DNA of 64,000 nt, taken from the NCBI GenBank assembly GCA_017461545.1, contig JAFTXP010000023.1, positions 24,990-88,989 of the forward strand, written 5' to 3'. Position 1 is the stretch's first letter. Every line of letters begins with the position of its first letter. The position numbers and the translations under genes were made by a program. Below are positions 49,525 through 59,751 of this stretch, one piece after another. Source of the DNA: Clostridia bacterium (GTDB taxonomy: Bacteria > Bacillota > Clostridia > UBA1212). The notes under the pieces are model-generated. The model had not been told where the DNA came from and did not search any database. It worked only from the letters and a program-made list of their open reading frames with translations.

Positions 49525-52500
49525 GTGGAAAAGGCCGAAGAGAAATTGTTTTTGTCAATTGAAAATTGGAAGGACTCGGAGTCCTTCAAAAAAGTCTTAT
49601 CTTCGAAAAATAACGTAATGAATATAGGCGGCATTTCATCTTCGGGTAAGGCTTTCTTTTCGCATGCCGTCTGCAGAATGTGCCTGCGAAGCAGCCGTAA
49701 AGAAAGGACTTTTCTTTACATAGCACCGAATGATCTGGAGGCTCGCAAAGTCTACGAGGAATTAAATTCCTTTACAAACGGCAGTGCAGTCATTGTAGAG
49801 CCTTACGAATATATGCTCTATGACGCCTTTGCCAAAAGTGCCGATGTTGAATTTCGCCGTATGGAGGCAATAAACCGTATTATAAAAAATGATTTCAGCA
49901 TTGCCGTTACTTCGCCGACTGCCTTCATGCAGTATATGGCAGATCCCGGAAAAATAAAAAAATGTTTTTTAAATATTGAAACAGGCTCCGTGTACGAGCC
50001 GTATGAGCTTGCGGACAAATTGACTTCCATCGGATATGAGAGAGTTTCTCAGGTTGACGGAAAAGGCCAGTTTGCTCTTCGCGGCGATATACTTGATGTT
50101 TTCGCTTCGAACGAAGTTAATCCCGTGAGAATTGAGTTTTTCGACAATGAAATAGACACGGTAAGGTATTTTGACATTGTCTCTCAGCGTACCATAGAAA
50201 GCGCGGACAGCGTAGAAATTTTTCCGAGAAATGAATTTTGCATAGCTTCCGACGAGGAAGAGAATTTAATTAAATCGCGCATCTTCGATGCGCTCGAAAA
50301 TAAACTGATTTTGCTTCGCGACAAAAAGCTCGACTTGCTTGCGGACAAAACGGAAAAAAGGGTTTCATCCGACGCAGAAAAGCTGAGGCTCGGACGCTTT
50401 CCCGGCATGGACAGATATATTCCGTTTGTAACAGGCAAAAAATATACTCTGGCAGATTATTTTGAAAACGTGACAGTCTTTATCGACGACATGGAAAAAG
50501 CTGTTCAGACGGTAAATACCGTACTGGATGAACACACAAGAATATGCGAAGCAGTTTCCGAAACCTCGCCGCTTCTTGATGAGACGGTCAATATGTTTAT
50601 GTCGCCCGAAGAATTCTGCGAAGCCGTAAAAAGCGGTTTTAATGCGGTTGTGTACGAAGAATTTGCAATGAATCCTGACTTCTCGGTAAAAATCGACGAC
50701 CTGGGGGATTTTGACGGAAACCGGGAGCTTCAGCGCAGGCTGCTCTCCGAAAAGACAAAAGAAGGATATACAATTTATATGTTTGCCGCAAACCGTCAGC
50801 GCTTTGAAAAGCTTCCGTCATATGCCGAAGAACAGTTCCCCGACGCAAAGTGCGAATTTCTTATCGGCGGCGTAAAAAAAGATTTTGTGAGTCCGGACCT
50901 TAGGATCGTTGTGATGGGCGACAAATGGTTCTCCGGCGAAAATGGCAAGAGAAAACAGAAAAAGCAAAAGGTAAAAACGCTTAATTTCTTTGCGGACGTG
51001 CACCCCGGAGACTATGTTGTACACGATATTCACGGCATAGGACGCTTCGACGGCGTGGAAAATCTTGAAGTAGAGGGTGTCAAAAAAGATTTTATTAAAA
51101 TTTCCTACAAGGACAACGGCGTGCTTTATGTTCCGACATATCAGCTCGGAAGCGTTGAAAAATACATAGGCCCGGAGGGGAGTGCCCCCAAAATCAATAA
51201 ACTCGGCGGTGCCGAATGGAGTAAAATCAAGGCAAAGGTCAAAGAATCTCTGCGAACATATGCAGCAGAGCTTGTGGAGCTGTATGCAAAGCGTTCTAAA
51301 TTGAAGGGCTTTGCTTTTTCAGAGGATACTGTCTGGCAAAAAGAATTTGAAGACGGTTTTATGCACGAGGAAACAGAGGACCAAATTAAATGCTCAGAGG
51401 AAATCAAGGCCGATATGGAACAGCCGCGCCCGATGGAAAGACTTCTTTGCGGAGATGTGGGCTTCGGTAAAACCGAGGTTGCGCTGAGGGCTGCCTTTAA
51501 AGCTATATGTGACGGAAAACAGGTGGCATTTTTAGTTCCCACCACAGTTCTTGCGATGCAGCACTATAAAAATTTTGTCGAAAGATTTAAAGATTTCCCG
51601 GTCAATATTGACTATCTGTGCAGATTTAAAACTGCCAAACAGAGAGATCTTGTTAAAGAAAAAGTAAGCTCGGGCAAGATTGACTTGCTTGTCGGCACGC
51701 ACAGCATTTTGCAAAAGGGCATAGACTTTAAAAACTTAGGTTTGCTCATAATCGACGAGGAGCAGCGTTTCGGCGTAATGCACAAAGAAAAACTTAAAAC
51801 AAGATGGCCTGAAATTGACATACTTTCACTGTCTGCGACGCCTATCCCGAGAACACTTCACATGTCATTGTCGGGCATCCGCGATATAAGCGTACTGTCG
51901 GAACCTCCGGGGGAGCGTCTTCCCGTTCAGACGTATGTAACTACGAAGGATCCTGCGCTGATAAAAAATGCCGTTTACAGAGAAATGTCAAGACATGGAC
52001 AGGTCTTCTATCTTTATAACCGTGTAAGAACAATAGAAGAAAAAAGATTCGAACTTGAAATGCTTATTCCGGAGGCCAGGATTGCTGTGGCTCACGGACA
52101 GATGTCGGAAAGAGAGCTTGAAGATATAATAGCTGCTTTCCTTGAGGGCGAGTACGATATACTGCTTTGCACAACAATAATTGAGTCGGGCATTGATATG
52201 CCTAATGTCAATACTATGATTATAGAGGACGGTGATAAGCTGGGCCTCGCGCAGCTGTACCAGATCAGAGGACGTGTCGGCCGTTCAAACAGACGTGCAT
52301 ATGCATATGTACTCTATGACGGCAATAAAACTTTGTCGGAAGATGCGGAAAAGCGCCTGAGAACGATAAAAGAATTTACCGAATTCGGCTCCGGCTTTAA
52401 AATTGCGATGCGCGACCTCGAAATCAGAGGCGCGGGCAGTGTACTCGGAGAACGCCAGCACGGACAGCTTGCCGTTGTGGGATATGATGCTTATTGCAGA

Positions 52501-53052
52501 CTGCTGGGAGAGGTAGTTGCGGAGGAAAAAGGCGAAGATGTAAGTGTCGAAACATTTGTAAATATTGAAATAAAACTTAACTCATTCATATCGTCGGACT
52601 ATATTGAGGACGAAAATGCAAGGCTTGAAATGTACAGAAAAATTGCAACAGTAACAAGCGATGACGACATAAGCGACCTGACTGATGAATTGCTTGACCG
52701 TTACGGAGATGTACCGGCCAATGTCCTGAATCTCATGTCGGTCGCAAAGATACGCAGCATGTCGGAAAAGTGCGGATTTGTATCTATAATTCAGCAGCCG
52801 AAGAGAATTGTTTTTGTTCCGGCACCGGGCACGAGTCTTGCAAAGCTTGCCGCGCCGTTTTCAAAAGGAGAAAATTTGGCAGAGTACGCTAAAAGAATTA
52901 TCGTCAACACCGGCACAGAGCCGTACATTGCAATTAAAATCGACTTTGAAAGAGGCTATGCGCAAAGTGATGACGAATATGCAAAAGTGATAATGGCGGA
53001 AATCGAAAAGTTTTTGAAGCTTATCGTTTCTTATGAGGATAAAATCAGCTGA
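49525..53052 (+). CDS. mfd: Transcription-repair coupling factor
   Basis: An 1175-residue Mfd that removes RNA polymerase stalled at DNA lesions and recruits UvrA. Domains: UvrB-homologous N-terminal region ('LRGDILDVFASNEVNPVRIE'), the RNA-polymerase interaction domain ('PGDYVVHDIHGIGRFDGVEN'), then a RecG-like translocase with Walker A 'LLCGDVGFGKTEVALRA', 'IDEEQRFGV' (DEEQ box), 'LSATPIPRTLHMSL' and 'YQIRGRVGRSNRRAYAY', and a C-terminal TRCF domain. Start codon is GTG at 49525. Full length. Confidence 0.97.
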   Translation: MEKAEEKLFLSIENWKDSESFKKVLSSKNNVMNIGGISSSGKAFFSHAVCRMCLRSSRKERTFLYIAPNDLEARKVYEELNSFTNGSAVIVEPYEYMLYDAFAKSADVEFRRMEAINRIIKNDFSIAVTSPTAFMQYMADPGKIKKCFLNIETGSVYEPYELADKLTSIGYERVSQVDGKGQFALRGDILDVFASNEVNPVRIEFFDNEIDTVRYFDIVSQRTIESADSVEIFPRNEFCIASDEEENLIKSRIFDALENKLILLRDKKLDLLADKTEKRVSSDAEKLRLGRFPGMDRYIPFVTGKKYTLADYFENVTVFIDDMEKAVQTVNTVLDEHTRICEAVSETSPLLDETVNMFMSPEEFCEAVKSGFNAVVYEEFAMNPDFSVKIDDLGDFDGNRELQRRLLSEKTKEGYTIYMFAANRQRFEKLPSYAEEQFPDAKCEFLIGGVKKDFVSPDLRIVVMGDKWFSGENGKRKQKKQKVKTLNFFADVHPGDYVVHDIHGIGRFDGVENLEVEGVKKDFIKISYKDNGVLYVPTYQLGSVEKYIGPEGSAPKINKLGGAEWSKIKAKVKESLRTYAAELVELYAKRSKLKGFAFSEDTVWQKEFEDGFMHEETEDQIKCSEEIKADMEQPRPMERLLCGDVGFGKTEVALRAAFKAICDGKQVAFLVPTTVLAMQHYKNFVERFKDFPVNIDYLCRFKTAKQRDLVKEKVSSGKIDLLVGTHSILQKGIDFKNLGLLIIDEEQRFGVMHKEKLKTRWPEIDILSLSATPIPRTLHMSLSGIRDISVLSEPPGERLPVQTYVTTKDPALIKNAVYREMSRHGQVFYLYNRVRTIEEKRFELEMLIPEARIAVAHGQMSERELEDIIAAFLEGEYDILLCTTIIESGIDMPNVNTMIIEDGDKLGLAQLYQIRGRVGRSNRRAYAYVLYDGNKTLSEDAEKRLRTIKEFTEFGSGFKIAMRDLEIRGAGSVLGERQHGQLAVVGYDAYCRLLGEVVAEEKGEDVSVETFVNIEIKLNSFISSDYIEDENARLEMYRKIATVTSDDDISDLTDELLDRYGDVPANVLNLMSVAKIRSMSEKCGFVSIIQQPKRIVFVPAPGTSLAKLAAPFSKGENLAEYAKRIIVNTGTEPYIAIKIDFERGYAQSDDEYAKVIMAEIEKFLKLIVSYEDKIS

Positions 53053-53178
53053 TATTTATATGTAAACCTCGTTACAAAATTTTGATTTGTAAAAATAAGG
53101 TATATGTCGTATAATGCTAAATGTGTATTTAACGGACATAATAATTTTTACTAAATAATATAAAGGCGGTTTTAAATT

Positions 53179-54687
53179 ATGGCAAAGAATGTCAAAAATA
53201 AGAAAAAGAAAAGATCCAATTATGATGATAAAATTATCAAAGTAATTGCGATATCTCTTATAGCTGCATTGGTTGTAATTGTAACTTCTGCATTGATTGT
53301 TTCCTATACGGGCAGTTATGTTGCAAAAGTTGACGGAGAGCGTGTTATGAAATATGAATACGAATATTTCCTCACCAACACAATGTATGAGATGAAAAAT
53401 GAAGCTATAGAGAACGGAACATTGGCTGAAGACGCAGATGCTGCCGCAATTGCTGATTTTTGGTCTGCAGAGAGAAAGAAAGAAGCTGAAAATAAAGCAC
53501 TCGAAGAAGCTAAAAAGTGGAAAGCTCAGTATATCCTTGCTGACAAAGCAGGTTTTTCACTTAATTATGACGAGAGATACGAATATAAACAGAACATAGA
53601 ATATCAGATTTACTCAACATATTCTCAGTACTCATCGTATTATGATTACGACGAGTATGTAAAATTGTATCTCGGTATGGAGCTTGAAGAATATCAGGAC
53701 ATTGCGATTCAGTCTGCTGCTATTTCTGATTATAAGGCAGATATGAAGAAAGCATACAGTGCTACTGACGAAGAACTCAAAGCTTTATATGACGAGACCC
53801 CCGATGATTACCGTATGATTAAAATGTCTGTGCTTGCACTTGAAAAGCCGGATGCGCTGACCGAAGTAACAAAACCGAGCGAAACAAAGGAAGACGGAAC
53901 TGCTAAGACAGAGGATTCTATGACTGCTGCCGAGTGGGCTGAATATCAGGCTGATCTGACAGAATATAACGAGTATCTCGAAGCAAAAAAAGAATATGAT
54001 GCAGAAATAAAAGCTCTTGAGGAAAGATACAATGCTATTTATGATGCTATGAATAACGGCGGTAAGTACACCGAAGAAAAAGAAGAAACCGACAGCGAGA
54101 CTTCAAGCGAAACGACAGACGGTGATGCAGCTGCTGCAACGGATACTGCGGAAAGCACAGAAACCGAAAGTGAAGATGCATATGTATATAAAGATGCAAC
54201 TCTTGCAGATATTGCTGCTAAAGAGGGTGCCCTTTATGCGGACAATAACGGTGAAGTTGAAATCAATGCATTAACCAAATCTGGCTATGATGTCCTTGAC
54301 GAACTTGCTCTTTCTATGCAGTGGAAAGATGCCGAGCGTAAAGCTATTGTAAGCAAAACTACTGATGAGAGCGGAACCGAAGTAATAAAATACGGTGAGA
54401 ACGGCGAAACAGTGGACGGTGTTACTTATACAGATTATATTAAGATCGATGATGATGATTACTATTATATTGTTCGTTGTATAGGAATTGAAGACTTTGA
54501 AAATTCCACAGAGTCTGAAGCAGGTGCAGCAGACAGTGTAAAAGATCAGGTAAGAGACGATCTTTACGAAGACAAAGCTGAGGCAGAGCTTGACAAAATG
54601 ATTACCGATGCAGGTAATAAATATAACGTTGAAAAGAAAAAACAGTCTGCAATTGACGAAATTGTAAAATCAGTAAGTTGGAGCTGA
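53179..54687 (+). CDS. Membrane-anchored SurA/PrsA-like foldase, acidic
   Basis: A 502-residue protein with a basic N-terminus ('KNVKNKKKKRSNYDDK'), one membrane helix ('VIAISLIAALVVIVTSALIV') and a long extracytoplasmic part. The region after the anchor ('YVAKVDGERVMKYEYEYFLT') and the C-terminal helical region resemble SurA-N/PrsA chaperones. A parvulin-type isomerase core is not clear, being interrupted by a very acidic Thr/Ser/Glu linker at ~residues 295-345. PrsA-like genes commonly follow mfd in Clostridia, which supports the call. It would help fold exported proteins. Confidence 0.7.
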   Translation: MAKNVKNKKKKRSNYDDKIIKVIAISLIAALVVIVTSALIVSYTGSYVAKVDGERVMKYEYEYFLTNTMYEMKNEAIENGTLAEDADAAAIADFWSAERKKEAENKALEEAKKWKAQYILADKAGFSLNYDERYEYKQNIEYQIYSTYSQYSSYYDYDEYVKLYLGMELEEYQDIAIQSAAISDYKADMKKAYSATDEELKALYDETPDDYRMIKMSVLALEKPDALTEVTKPSETKEDGTAKTEDSMTAAEWAEYQADLTEYNEYLEAKKEYDAEIKALEERYNAIYDAMNNGGKYTEEKEETDSETSSETTDGDAAAATDTAESTETESEDAYVYKDATLADIAAKEGALYADNNGEVEINALTKSGYDVLDELALSMQWKDAERKAIVSKTTDESGTEVIKYGENGETVDGVTYTDYIKIDDDDYYYIVRCIGIEDFENSTESEAGAADSVKDQVRDDLYEDKAEAELDKMITDAGNKYNVEKKKQSAIDEIVKSVSWS

Positions 54688-54712
54688 TAAAATATAATAA
54701 AAGATTGTGTAC

Positions 54713-54745
54713 AAGTGCGGCGCATTATGGCGCCGCACTTTTTTT
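54713..54745 (+). terminator. Intrinsic terminator after the foldase gene
   Basis: A perfect 11-bp GC-rich stem (54713-54723 / 54730-54740) followed by a T-run. Confidence 0.92.
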
Positions 54746-54846
54746 ATCGCTTGTTTTAGTTATTAGAATATTAATAAACAAGGTGTTTAAATAATCGGGA
54801 AATATGTTATACTAAAGTGTATAATTTTTTTAGGAGATTTTGACAG

Positions 54847-56643
54847 ATGGATAAATTACCGGAGCGAAACCAAATTGAAGAAAAATTCAAATGGCAGCTC
54901 GAAGATATATATGCAAGCAATGATTTATGGGAGGCTGACTACAAAGATTTGTCGGCAAAATCTGATGAATTTGCTTTATATGAAGGCAAACTTAACGACA
55001 GCGGAAGTATTTTACTCGAAGCACTTGATGCGAGTTCATATATAAACCAAAAGTTAGAAAAGATGTATGTCTATGCGCATATGCGACGTGATGAGGACAA
55101 TGCAAACCCTCAGTATCAGGATATGCTTATGCGTGTGGAGTTTCTGGCATCCGAGATATCAGCTAAAATGTCCTTCTTCGAACCGGAAATGCTGACAATT
55201 CCGGAGGAAACACTCAGAGGTTATGTACAGAGTGTTCCGGGAATGGATTTATATAAATTTGTAATAGAAGAACATCTTAGGCAGAAAAACCATGTACTCT
55301 CTGATAAGGAAGAACGGCTGCTTGCTATGGCATCTGAAGCGCTTGGCACGTCAGATGAGGTCTTTAGTATGTTTAACGACGCTGATATTAAGTTCCCGAT
55401 GATAAAAGGTCCGGACGGAGGAAAAATAGAGCTTACAAAGGGAAGATTTTCTGTATTTATGGATTCATCCGACAGAAGTGTAAGAAAAAATGCATTTAAG
55501 GCTTTATATAAAAGTTATACGGATTACAAGAACACACTTGCAGCGTGTTATTCAGGCAGTGTAAAAGCTGACTGCTTTTATGCAAAGGCGCGAAAGTTTG
55601 ACGGAAGCCTTATTGCCGCTCTTGATTCGGACAATGTTCCGGTCGAAATTTATGACAGATTGATAGATACTACACACAAAAATTTTAAAACACTGCACGA
55701 ATATTTTAAAACAAGAAAAAAGGCTCTAGGTGTATCGAGTTTACATCTTTACGACATGTATGTTCCTATTGTAAAACTTCCTGAGAAAAAGTATTCATTT
55801 GATGAGGCGAAGCAGATAGTACTTGAAGCGATGAAGCCGCTCGGCGATGAGTATTGCAGTGTGCTTAAGGAAGCATATGATAACAGATGGATTGACATAT
55901 ACGAAAATGCAGGAAAGACATCGGGCGCGTATTCGTGGGGGTGTTTCGGAACACATCCGTATGTCCTTTTAAATTGGCAGGGTACGGTAGACGATGTTTT
56001 TACATTGGCGCACGAACTCGGTCACGCGATGCATACCTATTACAGCAATAAAACACAGCCATATATTTATGCGGGATATAAGATTTTTGTTGCGGAGGTC
56101 GCATCCACAGTAAATGAAAATCTGCTTATAAAATATTTACTTGCAAATTCTACCGACAGAGATGAGAAAGCATATCTTATAAATCATTATCTCGAGTCTA
56201 TAAGATTGACCATAATCAGGCAGGTAATGTTTGCGGAATTTGAGAAAAAAGTTCATGCAATGTGCGAGGCCGGCGAAGCGCTGACTTGTGAAACCCTTTG
56301 CAATGTTTATTATGAATTGAATGCCGAATATTTCGGAAAAGGTGTAAAGGTTGATAAAGAAATTGCGATGGAGTGGGCGCGAATTCCTCATTTTTATAAT
56401 GCTTTCTATGTGTATAAATACGCCGTGGGATTTTCTGCTGCCGTCAAACTTTCAGATAATGTTTTAAGCGGTGATAAAAAACTTAAACAGCAGTATCTGG
56501 ATTTTTTAAAGAGCGGCGGAAGTGATTATCCTATAGAGCTTTTGAAAAAGGCCGGAGTTGACTTGCATACTCCCGACGCGGTAGATTCTGCGATGAAATT
56601 ATTTGCAGATATGTTAGAAGAATTTAAACAGTATATAGGTTGA
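54847..56643 (+). CDS. pepF: Oligoendopeptidase F (M3 family)
   Basis: A 598-residue cytosolic zinc oligopeptidase. The zinc site is HELGH at residues 389-393 in 'LAHELGHAMHTYYS', with the third ligand in the following 'VAEVASTVNENLL'. 'SGAYSWGCFGTHPYVLLNW' is the substrate-binding region upstream. It degrades short peptides. A -10 TATACT lies at 54808-54813 and an AGGAG precedes the ATG. The bactofilin-like gene follows after 16 bp. Confidence 0.95.
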   Translation: MDKLPERNQIEEKFKWQLEDIYASNDLWEADYKDLSAKSDEFALYEGKLNDSGSILLEALDASSYINQKLEKMYVYAHMRRDEDNANPQYQDMLMRVEFLASEISAKMSFFEPEMLTIPEETLRGYVQSVPGMDLYKFVIEEHLRQKNHVLSDKEERLLAMASEALGTSDEVFSMFNDADIKFPMIKGPDGGKIELTKGRFSVFMDSSDRSVRKNAFKALYKSYTDYKNTLAACYSGSVKADCFYAKARKFDGSLIAALDSDNVPVEIYDRLIDTTHKNFKTLHEYFKTRKKALGVSSLHLYDMYVPIVKLPEKKYSFDEAKQIVLEAMKPLGDEYCSVLKEAYDNRWIDIYENAGKTSGAYSWGCFGTHPYVLLNWQGTVDDVFTLAHELGHAMHTYYSNKTQPYIYAGYKIFVAEVASTVNENLLIKYLLANSTDRDEKAYLINHYLESIRLTIIRQVMFAEFEKKVHAMCEAGEALTCETLCNVYYELNAEYFGKGVKVDKEIAMEWARIPHFYNAFYVYKYAVGFSAAVKLSDNVLSGDKKLKQQYLDFLKSGGSDYPIELLKKAGVDLHTPDAVDSAMKLFADMLEEFKQYIG

Positions 56644-56659
56644 TTTTAGGAGGTGCGTT

Positions 56660-57421
56660 ATGCCTTTTGACCAAACCAGGAAAATATACAGATCATCTTT
56701 GGATGTTTTTGAGGGAATGCAGGATTCTTCGTACAGTTTTGACGGAATAGTTTTAGAAGGCGATCAGATTGTATATGAAGAGATATGTACTACAGATCTG
56801 AGGATTATGGGCGATGTGCGTTTTATGGAAGCCGTTGATTCAGATGCTTTGTCAGTAATAGGTGTTGCAGAGTTTAAGACTTTTACAACTTGTGATGATC
56901 TCAATGTTCCGGGATCTGCTGTTTTTAAAGATGATTTGATAGCAGAAAGCATCGTTGTGAGCGGAGGGGCAAGCGTTAACGGAAAAATTCATGCTGATGT
57001 ACTGATTGTTGAAGGCAAGTTAAAAGCAAACAGCCGTGTAAACGCTTTAAGCGTAAGTATAAAGGGTTACATGAACTGTTTACATAGATTGTATTTTGAT
57101 AAGTGTCACGTTGGCGGAAGTCTTATGTCTATAAACATTGTAAAAGGAATGGATATTAAATTTAAGTCAAAGTCTAAATCAATGGTTAAAAGACTTATTG
57201 TGGATAATCTTACCGCTGCGGGAAAGCCCAAAGACGGAGCATATATATTAGTATGTGATGAAGTTGACTGCGAAAAAGCCGATATAGAACATACAAAAAT
57301 TGATGTATTGATGTGCGATGAGTGTGTTATAGGCAAAGGATGCCATATAGGTGTTTTAGAGTGCAGAGGGGAAGTTTCTGTATCTCCTGACGCGTATGTA
57401 GAAAAAATAATTAAAATTTAA
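56660..57421 (+). CDS. Bactofilin-like polymer-forming protein
   Basis: A 253-residue, beta-rich protein with regular short repeats of the beta-helix type: 'TTDLRIMGDVRFMEAVDSDA', 'DDLNVPGSAVFKDDLIAESI', 'VSGGASVNGKIHADVLIVEG', and similar at the end ('CVIGKGCHIGVLECRGEVSV'). This pattern fits polymer-forming cytoskeletal (bactofilin) proteins, though it is longer than usual and has a basic insertion ('KFKSKSKSMVKRL') near the middle. It lies between pepF and the GT-C genes, 17 bp before the first of them. A scaffold for envelope glycosylation is possible. Confidence 0.7.
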   Translation: MPFDQTRKIYRSSLDVFEGMQDSSYSFDGIVLEGDQIVYEEICTTDLRIMGDVRFMEAVDSDALSVIGVAEFKTFTTCDDLNVPGSAVFKDDLIAESIVVSGGASVNGKIHADVLIVEGKLKANSRVNALSVSIKGYMNCLHRLYFDKCHVGGSLMSINIVKGMDIKFKSKSKSMVKRLIVDNLTAAGKPKDGAYILVCDEVDCEKADIEHTKIDVLMCDECVIGKGCHIGVLECRGEVSVSPDAYVEKIIKI

Positions 57422-57438
57422 GTATTGAAGGTAAAAAC

Positions 57439-59751
57439 GTGCACAAGCTAGTTGAAAAAATTGTAAATAATAAAAAAATATTTACTGCTGTAATATGTTT
57501 TTTAATATTGTTAATCGTCGGCAGCGTGATAGGGATAGCTGTCTTATTAACTCCTGCGGACAGTGGAAAAACAGAGCCGGAATTGGTTGTTTCGGTGGAT
57601 TTTAATGAAAATTCTGGCGGCTTTATTCCGACTGCCTGGGTTCCCGAAAACAGTGAATTTGAGCATGTAACAAATGGCGGTTTGGAAGATACCGGATGTG
57701 TAAAAGTATCTAATACAGATATAAACGATGCAAGATACGAATTGTCTGTCGAAGCAGATGAAGATACATATTATAAGGTTTCCGGTTGGATAAAGACAGA
57801 GGATGTCGGCGTGTCGGAAGGTGCTGCCGGTGCCAATATATCTATATTGAATACATTCGAAAGTTATGAATATATTTACGGAACAGAAGATTGGAAATAT
57901 GTCGAATTTTACGGAAAAACTGTTGAAAATCAGACGGATTTTACCGTTGCTCTGAGAGTAGGATTTTACAGCGGAGATAATACGGGTACTGCATGGTTTG
58001 ATGATGTAAGAGTGTATAAGTTGTCAGATATTCCTGACTCTGTGGCATGTATCAATTTTGAGGATACTCTGACAAAGTCGGATGATACATCTGAAAGCGA
58101 AAACGAAATGCCGCTTGATGAGAATTTTTATGAGGATTTGACAAAGGCTGCAGTGATATTGACTGTTTTTGTATTTCTTGCGTTCCTTATTGCATATAGA
58201 TATGCGCGAGCATATGACGGAATAGGAAGAAAGAAACCGTTAGAGCCGCCATGCGGTGAGCCGATGTCGGTAACAAAGGCACTGATTGCAATCTTTATTA
58301 TAGGAATAGCAATAAGAGTAATATGCGCTCTTTCTCCGATGCAGTGCAGCGTAGATGTAAATATTTTCAAGTATTGGGGTAACGAGATAGTAAGCGGTGG
58401 GTTTACCGAGACATACAAAACGCTCGAAGGAAGCATAGACTATCCTCCGCTGTATGTTTATGTTTTGTTTGCTGCGTCAGCTATAAAAGACTTGTTCTCC
58501 AAATTTGAGTATCAGGAAATGATATATTCATTGCTGATAAAATTGACACCTATTATTGCCGACTGTTTAATCGGTGTACTGATATATAAAATCTGTGATA
58601 AAAAAATGCGTACAGAGTGGAAAGTTTTTGCAGTTGCTGCATGGATTCTGAATCCTGTAGTGATAATAGATTCTGCGATTTGGGGACAGGTTGATTCCGT
58701 ACTTGCTCTGTTTGTGTTGCTTTCACTTTATTACGGAGAAAAGAGAACATTCTTACTGTCAGGCATATTGCTCGGCTTGGGAGTCATGCTGAAACCACAG
58801 GCGATAATAGTATTTCCGATAATATTCTATATGCTTATGAAGTATTTCATAGAAGAGAAAGTATCTTTAAAGAAAAAATTTGCTTCGCTCGGATATATGG
58901 CTGCAGGATTTGTCGGAGGAGCCGTGGTTCCGTGCCTGCCGTTCATTTTTAAGATGGGAATGGTGGAAACAGAAGTTTTCGGAAAAACGATTAATGTTCC
59001 GTGGATTTTATCACTTTTTGCAGGAACCGCAAATCACTATTCTTATTCATCGGTAAATGCTCTTAATTTTTGGTTTATATTAGGAAAGAACTGGGTGGAT
59101 GATTCGGAAAAGTTGGGACCGCTTTCTCTGTTTTTGTGGGGAATGATTGCTATTGTAATCATATGTGCCGCAATATGGGTGTTGTATATTTTGTGTAAAA
59201 ACAAAAAATACATGCCGTATGTTTTTGCCGGTGCGCTTTATCTTTGCGTATCAATGTTTGCACCGAGAATGCATGAAAGATATTTCTTCCCCGCGGTTGC
59301 TTTTTTCGCCGTGGCGTTTGTTATGTCAAACAACCGTATATTGCTGTGGATATATACAGCACTCAGTTCATTCGGATTTTTGACAATAGCTGAAGTACTG
59401 CTCGATCTGGAAGTCGGACAGTATTTAAAAGATACAACTGCTGATTACGATAGATATAGTTATTTTTTATGGGTGGCAGAATCGGATTACCGCTGTTTCC
59501 TGGCATGGGCAATGGTGTTGCTTTCACTGGTAACTATTGTTTTTGCAATATTGGTAACATTTAATGTTATCGGAAATAAACCGAAGTTTGAAATGATATG
59601 GAAAGAAACCGACCTTGATGATTTCGACAGTGATGATGCTCCTCTTCTGTCAGTTGATTATGATGTTGAAAGTCCGGAGCTTCTTGTAGATCATATCATT
59701 TTGTTTGACGCTGATAACCAGAACAAAGGAGAATTGCCGCATGAAGGATAA
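57439..59751 (+). CDS. GT-C membrane glycosyltransferase with N-terminal lectin-like domain
   Basis: A 770-residue protein starting at a GTG with AAGG 7 bp upstream. Residues ~12-35 are a membrane helix. Residues ~45-205 form a beta-sandwich like carbohydrate-binding modules ('YYKVSGWIKTEDVG', 'AAGANISI', 'TAWFDDVRVYKL'), outside the cell. From ~230 on there are about ten membrane helices of the GT-C/DUF2029 mannosyltransferase type, with 'GSIDYPPLYVYVLF', 'SAIWGQVDSVLALFVLLSLY' and 'GVMLKPQAIIVFPIIFYML'. The C-terminus is acidic and cytosolic. The gene overlaps the next by 11 bp, and the lectin-like domain is repeated there. Donor is likely a polyprenyl-phosphate sugar. Confidence 0.82.
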   Translation: MHKLVEKIVNNKKIFTAVICFLILLIVGSVIGIAVLLTPADSGKTEPELVVSVDFNENSGGFIPTAWVPENSEFEHVTNGGLEDTGCVKVSNTDINDARYELSVEADEDTYYKVSGWIKTEDVGVSEGAAGANISILNTFESYEYIYGTEDWKYVEFYGKTVENQTDFTVALRVGFYSGDNTGTAWFDDVRVYKLSDIPDSVACINFEDTLTKSDDTSESENEMPLDENFYEDLTKAAVILTVFVFLAFLIAYRYARAYDGIGRKKPLEPPCGEPMSVTKALIAIFIIGIAIRVICALSPMQCSVDVNIFKYWGNEIVSGGFTETYKTLEGSIDYPPLYVYVLFAASAIKDLFSKFEYQEMIYSLLIKLTPIIADCLIGVLIYKICDKKMRTEWKVFAVAAWILNPVVIIDSAIWGQVDSVLALFVLLSLYYGEKRTFLLSGILLGLGVMLKPQAIIVFPIIFYMLMKYFIEEKVSLKKKFASLGYMAAGFVGGAVVPCLPFIFKMGMVETEVFGKTINVPWILSLFAGTANHYSYSSVNALNFWFILGKNWVDDSEKLGPLSLFLWGMIAIVIICAAIWVLYILCKNKKYMPYVFAGALYLCVSMFAPRMHERYFFPAVAFFAVAFVMSNNRILLWIYTALSSFGFLTIAEVLLDLEVGQYLKDTTADYDRYSYFLWVAESDYRCFLAWAMVLLSLVTIVFAILVTFNVIGNKPKFEMIWKETDLDDFDSDDAPLLSVDYDVESPELLVDHIILFDADNQNKGELPHEG